From contig JAUWGN010000033.1 in NCBI GenBank assembly GCA_030606385.1, positions 1 through 8,625 on the forward strand: a DNA stretch of 8,625 nucleotides, in the 5' to 3' direction. Below are positions 1-5,854 of this stretch, piece after piece. Source of the DNA: Dehalococcoidia bacterium (lineage in GTDB: Bacteria; Chloroflexota; Dehalococcoidia; GIF9; AB-539-J10). How positions within the stretch are numbered: position 1 is the first letter of the stretch; each line of letters opens with the position of its first letter. The notes beneath the pieces were generated by a model. The model saw only the letters and a list, made by a program, of their open reading frames with translations. It was not told where the DNA came from and did no database searches. The position numbers were made by a program, and so were the translations under genes.

Positions 1-606
1 GAATATGGTCCATACGGAAGTAAATACAGTACTACAAGTATATTCAATGAATACTCGGAATATGGCAGTAAATATGGGCAATTCAGTGTGAATAACCCTC
101 ATTGTAATACTCCTCCTGAGCTCTTTATTTCCGGTATGTTCAAAGGAGTGGTAACAACAAATAGATATCTATCAAACGGAATATCGACAAGAGCATTCCT
201 TTATGCTCTTAGAAGGAGCTTACCAGCCTTGCTCGGTGGCAACATCGCTGGAACAGAGAGTGAAGCACGTAGATTAGAGGGTGAGTCTTACATAGAAGGA
301 AGCGATGGTACCTTCTTAGGTAGCCTAGTACCAGATAGATTTAGGGATGATTCTATATTCAATGCGTATGGCTCATTTGGAAGTAAGTATGCTCAGACTT
401 CCATTTTCAATCCATACAGTAAATATGGCAGCAAATTCTCGAACCTCAGTGCATATAACGAGTTTACAACTGCACCTCCGAGACTATATGTAAATGGCAA
501 ATTTATAGGTTATCTAACTAAAAACAATTATTTAAGCCCGAGGATAGACCCGAAAAGTATTTTCGATTGGGCATCAAACAACGTTAGTCGTTGGGCATCT
601 ATTTAG
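1..606 (+). CDS. Partial repeat protein with YGSKY-type tandem units, function unknown
   Basis: The frame is open from base 1, so the gene enters from the left. The GTG at 88 is probably internal, because the repeat pattern already runs through the codons before it. The visible 201 residues hold two related units. Unit 1 (about 1-57) has YGSKY, SIFNEYSEYGSKY, then a PPELFISG..KG...T.NRYL block. Unit 2 (about 98-180) has SIFNAYGSFGSKY, SIFNPYSKYGSKF, then PPRLYVNGKFIGYLTKNNYL. About 40 residues of unlike sequence with an Ala/Leu/Gly stretch separate them. I recognise the SIFN.YG.YGSKY...PP...G..IGYLT pattern as recurring in bacterial proteins of unknown role, and I assign no function. The N-terminus, where a signal peptide would lie, is not visible. 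The gene converges on an integrase remnant 22 bp downstream, so it probably belongs to the older part of the island or to its far flank. Confidence 0.75.
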   Translation, partial: EYGPYGSKYSTTSIFNEYSEYGSKYGQFSVNNPHCNTPPELFISGMFKGVVTTNRYLSNGISTRAFLYALRRSLPALLGGNIAGTESEARRLEGESYIEGSDGTFLGSLVPDRFRDDSIFNAYGSFGSKYAQTSIFNPYSKYGSKFSNLSAYNEFTTAPPRLYVNGKFIGYLTKNNYLSPRIDPKSIFDWASNNVSRWASI

Positions 607-628
607 AAGAATAATCATAAAGTAAATA

Positions 629-793
629 TTAATGTACCAGCCTATCCACCGGGCTATACTTCTTATGGTTCTCTATCGCGTCATAGAAGCCCACTGCCTG
701 GCAGTATCTGTTTGTCATCATTAGCGTAGTGTGCCCTAGCAACCTCTGCAACATCAAGCTATCTCCACCATTCTTCAACCGCAGGACTTCAAG
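629..793 (-). pseudogene. Tyrosine recombinase C-terminal remnant (copy 1)
   Basis: Minus-strand codons from 793 to a TAA at 629-631 give LEVLRLKNGGDSLMLQRLL, then GHTTLMMTNRYCQAVG, then a tail ending KKYSPVDRLVH. The LLGHTT box, the following NRY with the presumed nucleophilic tyrosine, and a closing SPVD motif are typical of the end of phage-type tyrosine integrases. The N-terminal and core domains and the HxxR box are missing. The frame stays open rightward through the tRNA-like segment at 796-837 (reading VQIPPLPLF) instead of into integrase sequence. I treat it as a remnant of an integrase that once served an element at the tRNA-Met. A second, diverged copy with the same junction lies at 1918-2085. 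Confidence 0.8.
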
Positions 794-795
794 AA

Positions 796-837
796 AAAGT
801 GGCAGCGGAGGGATTTGAACCCACGACCAAAGGCTTA
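796..837 (-). repeat. att-like displaced tRNA-Met 3' half (copy 1)
   Basis: These 42 bases match 2552-2593 perfectly. The match covers the tRNA-Met gene from the last anticodon base through the T arm, acceptor strand and discriminator, plus four bases of 3' flank. It ends abruptly at the anticodon (838 differs), and no 5' half is present. A tRNA 3'-half duplication in the same orientation as the intact gene, next to integrase sequence, is the usual signature of an attachment site left by tRNA-directed integration. On the minus strand it leads directly into the integrase remnant at 793. Confidence 0.85.
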
Positions 838-864
838 ATCGGTCTGTTTGTATATTCCTAACTC

Positions 865-910
865 AAACTGGCCTTAGAAATACTGCGCGAGCCAAGGCTA
901 GAGCCAGTTT
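865..910. repeat. Inverted repeat downstream of the methyltransferase
   Basis: AAACTGGC at 865-872 pairs with GCCAGTTT at 903-910, an 8-bp perfect stem around a 30-base loop that can pair further internally. It lies 77 bp past the methyltransferase stop on the transcribed side and could be a transcript end. There is no T-run after it on the minus strand, so a standard intrinsic terminator is not supported. The rest of 838-986 shows nothing recognisable. Confidence 0.35.
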
Positions 911-986
911 TCTTTCGGGGTTGGTTGAACTTGGCGGTCGCTGGGAACACATAGAATATTCAGGTCTGGCCATTTTTTCTGAAAAT

Positions 987-1733
987 CTAAGAACTTTTTT
1001 TCTGCGTAATGTAAAAACCATATCCATAATACTCCGAATATTTTCTATACATATCAATTTCCAACTGAAATGAATCCAATATCACTTGCGCATCTTTGTT
1101 GTTTCGATACTTGCGCCTCATTTCAACGAGTTTTTTCTCCGACGGCGTATAGTAATTCTTCCACCATGCTTCACTCGGCAATGGAAAATAATCTATCATT
1201 TTGTATCCGGATGACTCTACGATGGGAAAGCTGTGTTCATAATACTTCATATCCGGATATTCTTTTGCAAAATAATCTCTTATTTCCTGCGGTGCTTCCT
1301 CCTTGAACCACACCATCTCGCTGATCACCATATACCCGTCGGGGCGCAACAGCGGCCTCCATGCGTTGAGAGCTTTTTCAAATCCCATAATGTTAGCCGT
1401 TCCCTCGGACCATATTAGAGCAAAGCTTCCTTCAGCAAAATTCATTGATGCCATATCCCCGACAACACAGCTAATTCTCTCCCCATAGCCGGCCCAGCGG
1501 ACATCGCGCTTGAGCTTTTCAATAAACGGAGCGTGGTTATCCAAAGCGGTAATTTTACCCGACGTCACCTTCGCCAGCACCATAGTCTGACTGCCGGTCC
1601 CACACCCCACATCCAGTATTTCTGGATGCTCGGGCAATTCGACAAGCTTTTGGAAAGCCTTTTTTGTTGATTCCTCATCGCCCGGCCCTTGCCTCGGCAA
1701 CGACTCAAAAATTTCAAAGTATATTTCTTCCAT
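987..1733 (-). CDS. Class I SAM-dependent methyltransferase, substrate unknown
   Basis: The 248-residue product has a Rossmann-type methyltransferase core. Motif I, ILDVGCGTGSQ, is at about 39-49. A following acid (D65 in ITALDNHAPF) would hold the ribose of S-adenosylmethionine. VVGDMASMNF is at about 90-100 and FALIWSEG at about 104-111. RPLLRPDGYMVISEM (about 126-140) is the usual post-core element of small-molecule methyltransferases. The C-terminal 100 residues are rich in Tyr and Trp and probably shape the acceptor pocket. I see no motif that names the substrate. The ATG at 1731-1733 has only a weak AAAGAT upstream. The gene sits alone between two att-like tRNA fragments and just downstream of a decayed regulator gene, so it is likely cargo of an old integrated element that has stayed intact. 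Confidence 0.88.
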   Translation of the reverse strand: MEEIYFEIFESLPRQGPGDEESTKKAFQKLVELPEHPEILDVGCGTGSQTMVLAKVTSGKITALDNHAPFIEKLKRDVRWAGYGERISCVVGDMASMNFAEGSFALIWSEGTANIMGFEKALNAWRPLLRPDGYMVISEMVWFKEEAPQEIRDYFAKEYPDMKYYEHSFPIVESSGYKMIDYFPLPSEAWWKNYYTPSEKKLVEMRRKYRNNKDAQVILDSFQLEIDMYRKYSEYYGYGFYITQKKSS

Positions 1734-1787
1734 TATCTTTTAATTAATAGTGACTTATTGAAACTATTCTTATCGTTATTCATAAAT

Positions 1788-1905
1788 TCATTTTAATAAC
1801 TCTTCAATTGAAACACCCAGCGCTATGGCAATTTTATCTTGGCTCGGTTTAGCATGGTTATATATTTCTAGCAACTATACTTGTAGAAAGACAAAACTTA
1901 ATTCG
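1788..1905 (-). pseudogene. Decayed XRE-type HTH regulator fragment
   Basis: A minus-strand frame ending at the TGA at 1788-1790 reads YNHAKPSQDKIAIALGVSIE then ELLK, the classic end of an XRE/Cro helix-turn-helix domain (KPS...IA.ALGVS.EELL). Upstream, at about 1861-1890, a different frame reads LSTSIVARN, which resembles the recognition-helix part of the same domain. Joining the two needs a frameshift near 1860. No start codon or N-terminal helix is seen, and the fragment stops near the integrase remnant's stop at 1918. It lies 54 bp upstream of the methyltransferase in the same direction and may once have regulated it. The call rests on a short match. Confidence 0.5.
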
Positions 1906-1917
1906 TTTTGTTCTGCT

Positions 1918-2085
1918 CTATTTTAATCTAATACCGTCAACAGGACTAAATCGTTTATAGCTCTCCACCGCATCATAACAACCCACAGCCTGAGAATACC
2001 TGTTCGTCATCATTAACGTTGTATGCCCCAGCAACCTCTGCGGCATCAAGCTATCTCCGCCACTCTTTAACCGCAGGACTTCAAG
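1918..2085 (-). pseudogene. Tyrosine recombinase C-terminal remnant (copy 2)
   Basis: From 2085 to the TAG at 1918-1920 the minus strand reads LEVLRLKSGGDSLMPQRLL, GHTTLMMTNRYSQAVG, then a tail with KRFSPVDGIRLK. It is a clear paralogue of the remnant at 629-793, with differences such as Leu to Pro before QRLL, Cys to Ser after NRY, and a different last few residues. The LLGH box and presumed catalytic Tyr remain, but everything from the HxxR box upstream is absent. The frame runs open into the tRNA-like segment (GVQIPPLPFF) and on to a TTG at 2181. That TTG start is not credible as a gene start, because the product in between is translated tRNA sequence. Both remnants break at the same codon, which argues for a site-specific event rather than random deletion. 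Confidence 0.8.
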
Positions 2086-2091
2086 AAAAAA

Positions 2092-2126
2092 TGGCAACGG
2101 AGGGATTTGAACCCCCGACCAAAGGC
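2092..2126 (-). repeat. att-like displaced tRNA 3' half (copy 2)
   Basis: This segment aligns with 2556-2590 of the tRNA-Met gene at 33 of 35 positions. The differences are A for G at 2097 (acceptor stem) and C for A at 2115 (T stem). On the tRNA strand both changes keep pairing with the present 5' half: the acceptor change gives a G-U pair, and the T-stem change replaces a U-U mismatch by G-U. It therefore looks like the 3' half of a real tRNA variant, brought in or left behind by an earlier integration. Integrase remnant copy 2 follows directly, as for copy 1. Confidence 0.78.
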
Positions 2127-2182
2127 CTGGGAGAAGTCTGAAACTATTGCTATAAGCATTGGTAAGCAGCACACACTTCAAG

Positions 2183-2425
2183 TTACTGGCTGCGCGAGTG
2201 CAATCTATCCCGAATCTCTTGTTCCCGACGCTTCAGATCATCCAATTCCTTTGCAACTCCCGCAGCTTCAACCATCTGCTCCTTACTTGTGATGAAGCTG
2301 AATCTTGTTCTGCCCTTTGAGACCTCCGTAGGACGTCTTCGCAGGGCCTTCAATTTCCTCTCAGCCTTATCTATTTCTACTGCTACATCGTGAAGTTTCT
2401 TCTTAAGTCCTTTCTCTGCCTGCAT
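2183..2425 (-). CDS. Small charged coiled-coil protein, function unknown
   Basis: This 80-residue frame starts at ATG 2423-2425 behind a good ribosome site (AAAGGAG, six bases before the ATG). The product is very rich in Lys, Arg and Glu. Two likely helical coiled-coil segments, about 2-30 (KKKLHDVAVEIDKAERKLKA) and about 50-78 (EAAGVAKELDDLKRREQEI), flank a middle part with RTRFSFITSKEQ. There is no signal peptide, membrane segment or catalytic motif. It lies in the segment between the intact tRNA and the first att-like fragment, so it is probably a gene of the most recently inserted element or its remnant. A role as an accessory DNA-binding or structural protein is possible but only a guess. 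The good ribosome site and an upstream TATAAT suggest it is expressed. Confidence 0.6.
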   Translation of the reverse strand: MQAEKGLKKKLHDVAVEIDKAERKLKALRRRPTEVSKGRTRFSFITSKEQMVEAAGVAKELDDLKRREQEIRDRLHSRSQ

Positions 2426-2440
2426 GGGCTGCTCCTTTAG

Positions 2441-2506
2441 TTATATCCCTCTGCTTACCTTGTCCAACTCCACCTGGCTGAACTATTCATTCGATGCAGT
2501 TGTCAT
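2441..2506 (-). other. Possible leader frame interrupted by an amber codon
   Basis: An ATG at 2504-2506, preceded by AGAGG, opens MTTASNE and meets TAG at 2483-2485. The same frame then continues FSQVELDKVSRGI to a TAA at 2441-2443, immediately before the ribosome site of the coiled-coil gene. It could be a seven-codon leader peptide, or a tiny gene of about 21 codons broken by one stop mutation. Nothing at the sequence level decides between these or rules out chance. Confidence 0.25.
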
Positions 2507-2526
2507 CGTAATTGCCTCTTAATCCA

Positions 2527-2532
2527 ATTATA
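2527..2532 (-). promoter_or_regulatory. Candidate -10 box for the coiled-coil gene
   Basis: The minus strand reads TATAAT here, 24 bases beyond the tRNA 3' end and about 100 bp before the start at 2425. No convincing -35 is present; the best is TTTGTT at a 16-base spacing, inside the tRNA 3' flank. Readthrough from the tRNA promoter is an alternative source of transcription. Confidence 0.35.
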
Positions 2533-2555
2533 CCCCCAATCAACCTCAAACAAAG

Positions 2556-2627
<72 letters not shown>

Positions 2628-2635
2628 GTAATATT

Positions 2636-2664
2636 ATTTAACACCACTCACCAGAAATGGTCAA
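2636..2664 (-). promoter_or_regulatory. Sigma-70-type promoter of the tRNA gene
   Basis: The minus strand has TTGACC (2659-2664) and TTAAAT (2636-2641) separated by exactly 17 bases. The first tRNA base is at 2627, so transcription would start at or within a base or two of the mature 5' end. Confidence 0.65.
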
Positions 2665-2753
2665 CTCACCCCCTTGTTTTTCTGTTACCGCTGAGCCCGA
2701 GCTTTGACTCCTCGTTTTACTCGGAACAAGCTCCGCAATCCCCGTTTGAAAAT

Positions 2754-2803
2754 GTAGTTGCCCAATTTATTGGGCAATTGTGCCTGATGAATCAGGCAAC
2801 TAC
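2754..2803 (+). repeat. 50-bp two-hairpin palindromic repeat, copy 1
   Basis: Outer arms GTAGTTG and CAACTAC (7 bp) enclose two hairpins, CCCAAT-TT-ATTGGG and CCTGAT-GA-ATCAGG, joined by CAATTGTG. The whole could fold as a three-way junction. Two further copies are at 5486-5535 (same orientation) and 6162-6212 (opposite orientation). Flanking similarity to the 5486 copy extends leftward as GTTT-N-AAAAT and rightward as AAAA. Confidence 0.9.
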
Positions 2804-2986
2804 AAAACCGTTCTAGCCATTTGGATTTTGGTCATTTGATATTGTTTAGTATTTCGGATTTAGGGTTTAGAGTTTTGTTTCCCTGTTAGTAGCTATCAGC
2901 CTTCATTCATTGGCTAGACGCTGACTGCTGACCGCTAACAGGTAGACTTTTATCGCTGTGCAAGCTTAAAATAGGCAACAATCATA
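2804..2986. other. Gene-free spacer with an inverted repeat and a weak promoter candidate
   Basis: Together with the first palindrome, this fills the 359-base gap between the tRNA and the hydrolase gene. CCTGTTAG at 2882-2889 is inverted at 2935-2942 (CTAACAGG), with a CTGA/CTGAC-rich interior. On the plus strand, TAGACT (2943-2948) and TAAAAT (2967-2972) are 18 bases apart and end 14 bases before the hydrolase ATG. This is a possible promoter, but the resulting leader would be very short. I see no gene here. Confidence 0.35.
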
Positions 2987-3682
2987 ATGAACACCTTGAT
3001 TTTCATCCATGGCTCCGGAGATAGCAGTCCGGTATGGCATTATCAGATAGAAGCTTTCCCACAGGCTAAAGCCGTAGACCTGCCCGGACACCCCCAGGGC
3101 GAACCATGTCATAGCATCGAAGAGTATACCGAATGGCTGAATGATTATATCCTGAGCAATAAATATGAACCAGCTATCCTCGCAGGACATTCTATGGGCG
3201 GCGGCATTGCCCAGATGCATGCTATTAAGTATCCTGAAAACACAACGGCACTCATCCTTATTGGCACCGGGACCAGACTGAGGGTAAACCCGGCTCTTCT
3301 TTCCATGATTGGGGACAGCATCGCCAACCCTGAAAAGTGGTTTAACAATCTTGCTAAACCTCTCTACAAAGATATCCCTGCCGAAGCAAAGGAGCCAATA
3401 CTGGAAAGGATAAAGGAAAACGGGGCAAAGGTGCAGCTTAACGATCTGCTTTGCTGCGACAAATTTGACATCATGGATGAAGTAGAACAAATTAAAATCC
3501 CTACCCTGATAATATGCGGCAGCAAAGATACTCTGGCTCCACCCAAATACAGCTCTTACCTGGCCAGCAAGATTAACGGGGCTAAACTGGTCATAGTTGA
3601 TGAAGGAGGACATTGGGTCTTCGCTGAAAAGCCCCAGGCAGTTAATCAGGCTATTGGTGAATTTTTAGCCAATCTACAGTGA
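2987..3682 (+). CDS. Alpha/beta hydrolase-fold protein, substrate unknown
   Basis: This 231-residue cytosolic protein has the full alpha/beta hydrolase signature. IFIHGSGDSS (5-14) is the oxyanion-hole region. The nucleophile elbow AGHSMGGG has Ser69. The acid is probably Asp181 in ICGSKDTLAP, and the base is His209 in DEGGHWVF. The lid region between about 100 and 165 is short and helical. The spacing fits small esterase, thioesterase or C-C hydrolase members such as MenH- or BioH-like proteins, and the sequence does not separate these. The ATG at 2987 has only a weak upstream AGG, but it puts the first beta strand at residue 3, as expected. The gene ends 21 bp before nadE in the same direction, so the two are probably co-transcribed. 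No functional link to NAD synthesis is evident. Confidence 0.92.
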   Translation: MNTLIFIHGSGDSSPVWHYQIEAFPQAKAVDLPGHPQGEPCHSIEEYTEWLNDYILSNKYEPAILAGHSMGGGIAQMHAIKYPENTTALILIGTGTRLRVNPALLSMIGDSIANPEKWFNNLAKPLYKDIPAEAKEPILERIKENGAKVQLNDLLCCDKFDIMDEVEQIKIPTLIICGSKDTLAPPKYSSYLASKINGAKLVIVDEGGHWVFAEKPQAVNQAIGEFLANLQ

Positions 3683-3703
3683 TATACTGGTTGCTTCAAG
3701 GAG

Positions 3704-5452
3704 ATGAAAACACGTACATTGCGACTCGGAATGGCTCAAATCAATTCCACCGTGGGTGATTTAAGCGGCAACACAAAGAAAATATTGCGCTACATCGATG
3801 AGGCGAAAGCTCTCGGAGTCGACTTATTAACCTTCCCGGAATTAGCTATAACCGGCTACCCTCCTGAGGACTTGCTGCTCAAGCCGCAGTTTATCAAGCA
3901 GAACCAGGAATGCCTCAAAGAGATAGTAAGGCATGCCTCAGATATAGCAGTGGTAGTGGGCTTCGTTGACAGCGATAGCGATATATACAACACCGCCGCA
4001 GTGATTCACAACAATAAACTGGCTGGCGTTTACCATAAAATTTATCTGCCTAATTATGGTGTATTCGATGAAAACAGGTATTTTCAGGCAGGAACGGAAA
4101 GCCCCGTCTTTATCATTTACGGCATTGGCACAGGCATAACTATCTGTGAAGATATGTGGTATGAAACCGGACCGGCAGCAGTGCAGGCCTACAGCGGGGC
4201 TAGATTATTAGTCAATATAGGCGCCTCACCATACCATGCCGGTAAAGGAGACTTCCGAGAGAGGATGCTCGCTACCAGAGCAGCCGATAATGTAGCCATT
4301 GTTGCCTATAATAATCTGGTTGGGGGGCAAGATGAGCTGGTATTTGACGGCAATAGCCTGATTATCAACCAGAAAGGCGAAATCATCGCCCGGGGAAGAC
4401 AATTTGAAGAAGACCTTGTAGTAGCTGATCTGGATATGGAATCGGTATTTCGCTCACAGCTGCATGACCCGCGACGGAGGAAAGAGGCACCGTGGATTAA
4501 AAAGGGAATGGAACAGACTATCAAGATAGAAGTATCACACGAATATCCCGCAGTTGCCAGGCCGCCTTTGCCGCCAAGGCAGGTGGAAAAGCTGGATGAG
4601 CCTGATGAGATATATCAGGCACTTATCCTGGGCACCAGAGATTACGTCCACAAGAATGGCTTTGAAAAGGTAGTCATTGGTCTATCCGGTGGAGTCGATT
4701 CATCTCTAGTAGCTGCTATATCCGTGGATGCCCTGGGGGCTGACAACGTTGTGGGCGTTTCCATGCCCTCTCGTTACACATCGCCAGGCAGCAAATCAGA
4801 CGCCGAAACATTAGCCAGGAACCTGGGGATAGAGTTTAAAGTAATACCCATCGAGAAAGCCTTTAGTTCATATCTAGAAACGCTGGCGGAGCATTTCAAC
4901 GATACCCAACCTGACGTGACCGAAGAAAATATTCAGGCAAGGATTAGAGGCAACATTCTTTTTGCCTTGTCCAACAAATTTGGCTGGCTGGTCCTTGCCT
5001 GCAGCAATAAGAGCGAGACAGCTACAGGCTATGCTACCCTCTACGGAGATATGGCTGGAGGGTTTATTCCACTCAAAGATGTGCCCAAAACAACGGTTTT
5101 TGAATTAGCCAAATACAAGAACCACCAGGCGGGAAAGGAGGTAATTCCTTCCAGAGTTTTAACCAAGGCGCCATCTGCTGAGCTAAGACCTGACCAGAAG
5201 GATACGGATACTTTGCCGCCGTATGAATTATTGGACCCTATTTTGAAGGCGTATGTAGAAGATGACCTGTCAGTTGACGAAATCGTAGCCATGGGTTTTG
5301 ACCCCAAGATTGTCATGAAAGCGGCTCACCTGGTGGACAGGAATGAATACAAGCGTCGGCAGGCTGCACCGGGTATAAAGATAACCCCCAGGGACTTTGG
5401 CAGGGATAGGAGGTTGCCCATCACCAATCGATTTAAAGACCAATCCGGTTAA
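3704..5452 (+). CDS. nadE: Glutamine-dependent NAD+ synthetase
   Basis: It catalyses the last step of NAD biosynthesis: ATP-dependent amidation of nicotinic acid adenine dinucleotide with ammonia released from glutamine. The 582-residue protein has two domains. Residues 6-270 form a nitrilase-type glutaminase with triad Glu46 (FPELAITGYPPEDL), Lys112 (HKIYLPNYG) and Cys148 (TICEDMW). Residues from about 300 form the synthetase, with P-loop SGGVDSS (328-334), ENIQARIRGN (408-417), SNKSE (434-438) and KAPSAELRPDQKDTD (488-502). Length and order match bacterial two-domain NadE. The start is slightly uncertain: AAGGAG at 3698-3703 directly abuts the ATG at 3704 with no spacer. A TTG at 3719 would start closer to the conserved LAQIN-like strand but lies 15 bases from that site. 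The palindromic repeat and MITE-like element follow the stop. Confidence 0.97.
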   Translation: MKTRTLRLGMAQINSTVGDLSGNTKKILRYIDEAKALGVDLLTFPELAITGYPPEDLLLKPQFIKQNQECLKEIVRHASDIAVVVGFVDSDSDIYNTAAVIHNNKLAGVYHKIYLPNYGVFDENRYFQAGTESPVFIIYGIGTGITICEDMWYETGPAAVQAYSGARLLVNIGASPYHAGKGDFRERMLATRAADNVAIVAYNNLVGGQDELVFDGNSLIINQKGEIIARGRQFEEDLVVADLDMESVFRSQLHDPRRRKEAPWIKKGMEQTIKIEVSHEYPAVARPPLPPRQVEKLDEPDEIYQALILGTRDYVHKNGFEKVVIGLSGGVDSSLVAAISVDALGADNVVGVSMPSRYTSPGSKSDAETLARNLGIEFKVIPIEKAFSSYLETLAEHFNDTQPDVTEENIQARIRGNILFALSNKFGWLVLACSNKSETATGYATLYGDMAGGFIPLKDVPKTTVFELAKYKNHQAGKEVIPSRVLTKAPSAELRPDQKDTDTLPPYELLDPILKAYVEDDLSVDEIVAMGFDPKIVMKAAHLVDRNEYKRRQAAPGIKITPRDFGRDRRLPITNRFKDQSG

Positions 5453-5470
5453 TATAAAATATATAATAAG

Positions 5471-5602
5471 AGGCTGTTTAAAAATGTAGTTGCCCAATTC
5501 ATTGGGCGATAGTGCCTGATAAATCAGGCAACTACAAAAATTTAGGGGCGAAGACTCTCCAAAATGCCCAAAATCGAACGGGAAAACAAAATTAAACAGC
5601 CT
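5471..5602. mobile_element. MITE-like element with 11-bp terminal inverted repeats
   Basis: AGGCTGTTTAA at 5471-5481 is perfectly inverted at 5592-5602, bounding 132 bp with no coding capacity. The 50-bp palindrome (5486-5535) sits inside, off-centre. AGGCTGTTTAA-like ends are common among DDE-type insertion sequences, so this could be a non-autonomous derivative. I do not find an exact target duplication; both flanks are AT-rich and share AATAA at different offsets. It lies entirely in the intergenic space after nadE. Confidence 0.55.
5486..5535 (+). repeat. 50-bp two-hairpin palindromic repeat, copy 2
   Basis: It has the same architecture as the copy at 2754: outer arms GTAGTTG/CAACTAC and hairpins CCCAAT-TC-ATTGGG and CCTGAT-AA-ATCAGG. 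Differences fall in loops and linker (CGATAGTG instead of CAATTGTG), leaving all three stems intact. It lies 33 bp past the nadE stop and could slow or end transcription there. Confidence 0.9.
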
Positions 5603-5629
5603 AAATAATGTAAGGAGGAGAAAGGCGAA

Positions 5630-5854
5630 ATGCGGAAAATAGGTGGGACTTTACTGGGAATCGGGGTGGGAATTTTAGTAGGCTGGGGATTCTACTGGCT
5701 CTTTGACCTTGCCTTCCCCGAACTGCCCATTGCAGTTAAAATTGGTATTACTTCTGTAGTTATAGGGCTTACTCTCCTCCTGATATCACTGGTGCGGGAG
5801 AGAATTAAAACATCGAAGGAAGACCGAAAAAAGTTTAAGGGGGTAGAAAATTGA
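5630..5854 (+). CDS. Small two-helix membrane protein, function unknown
   Basis: The 74-residue product has two hydrophobic segments, about 5-27 (Gly-rich, GIGVGILVGWGFYWLF) and about 34-55 (VKIGITSVVIGLTLLLISLV). They are joined by a short loop with acid and proline residues. A basic C-terminal tail (RERIKTSKEDRKK) is probably cytoplasmic by the positive-inside rule. AAGGAGG at 5611-5617 lies 12 bases before the ATG, somewhat far, with a second purine stretch (GAAAGG) nearer. The stop overlaps the start of the next gene (TTGA), so the pair is translationally coupled. I cannot name a family. Confidence 0.8.
   Translation: MRKIGGTLLGIGVGILVGWGFYWLFDLAFPELPIAVKIGITSVVIGLTLLLISLVRERIKTSKEDRKKFKGVEN

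Noticed and set aside
796..837. A second functional tRNA gene
   Set aside because: Only the 3' half is present; no D arm or 5' acceptor strand is found on the minus strand beyond 837.
863..1057. 64-codon minus-strand frame overlapping the methyltransferase 3' end
   Set aside because: It overlaps a clear gene in another frame, includes the inverted repeat at 865-910, and has no recognisable domain or ribosome site.
1918..2181. Apparent 87-codon minus-strand gene spanning the tRNA fragment and integrase tail
   Set aside because: It starts at an unsupported TTG, and its first third is translated tRNA sequence (GVQIPPLP). It is better described as an integrase remnant plus an att-like fragment.
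2882..2942. Terminator or attachment site at the CCTGTTAG/CTAACAGG inverted repeat
   Set aside because: The stem is 8 bp with a 45-base loop and no T-run, and there is no second copy to support an attachment site. Kept only as a spacer note.
2966..3613. Long minus-strand frame of 215 codons
   Set aside because: It is fully antisense to the alpha/beta hydrolase, whose catalytic motifs are intact; the antisense product has no family features.
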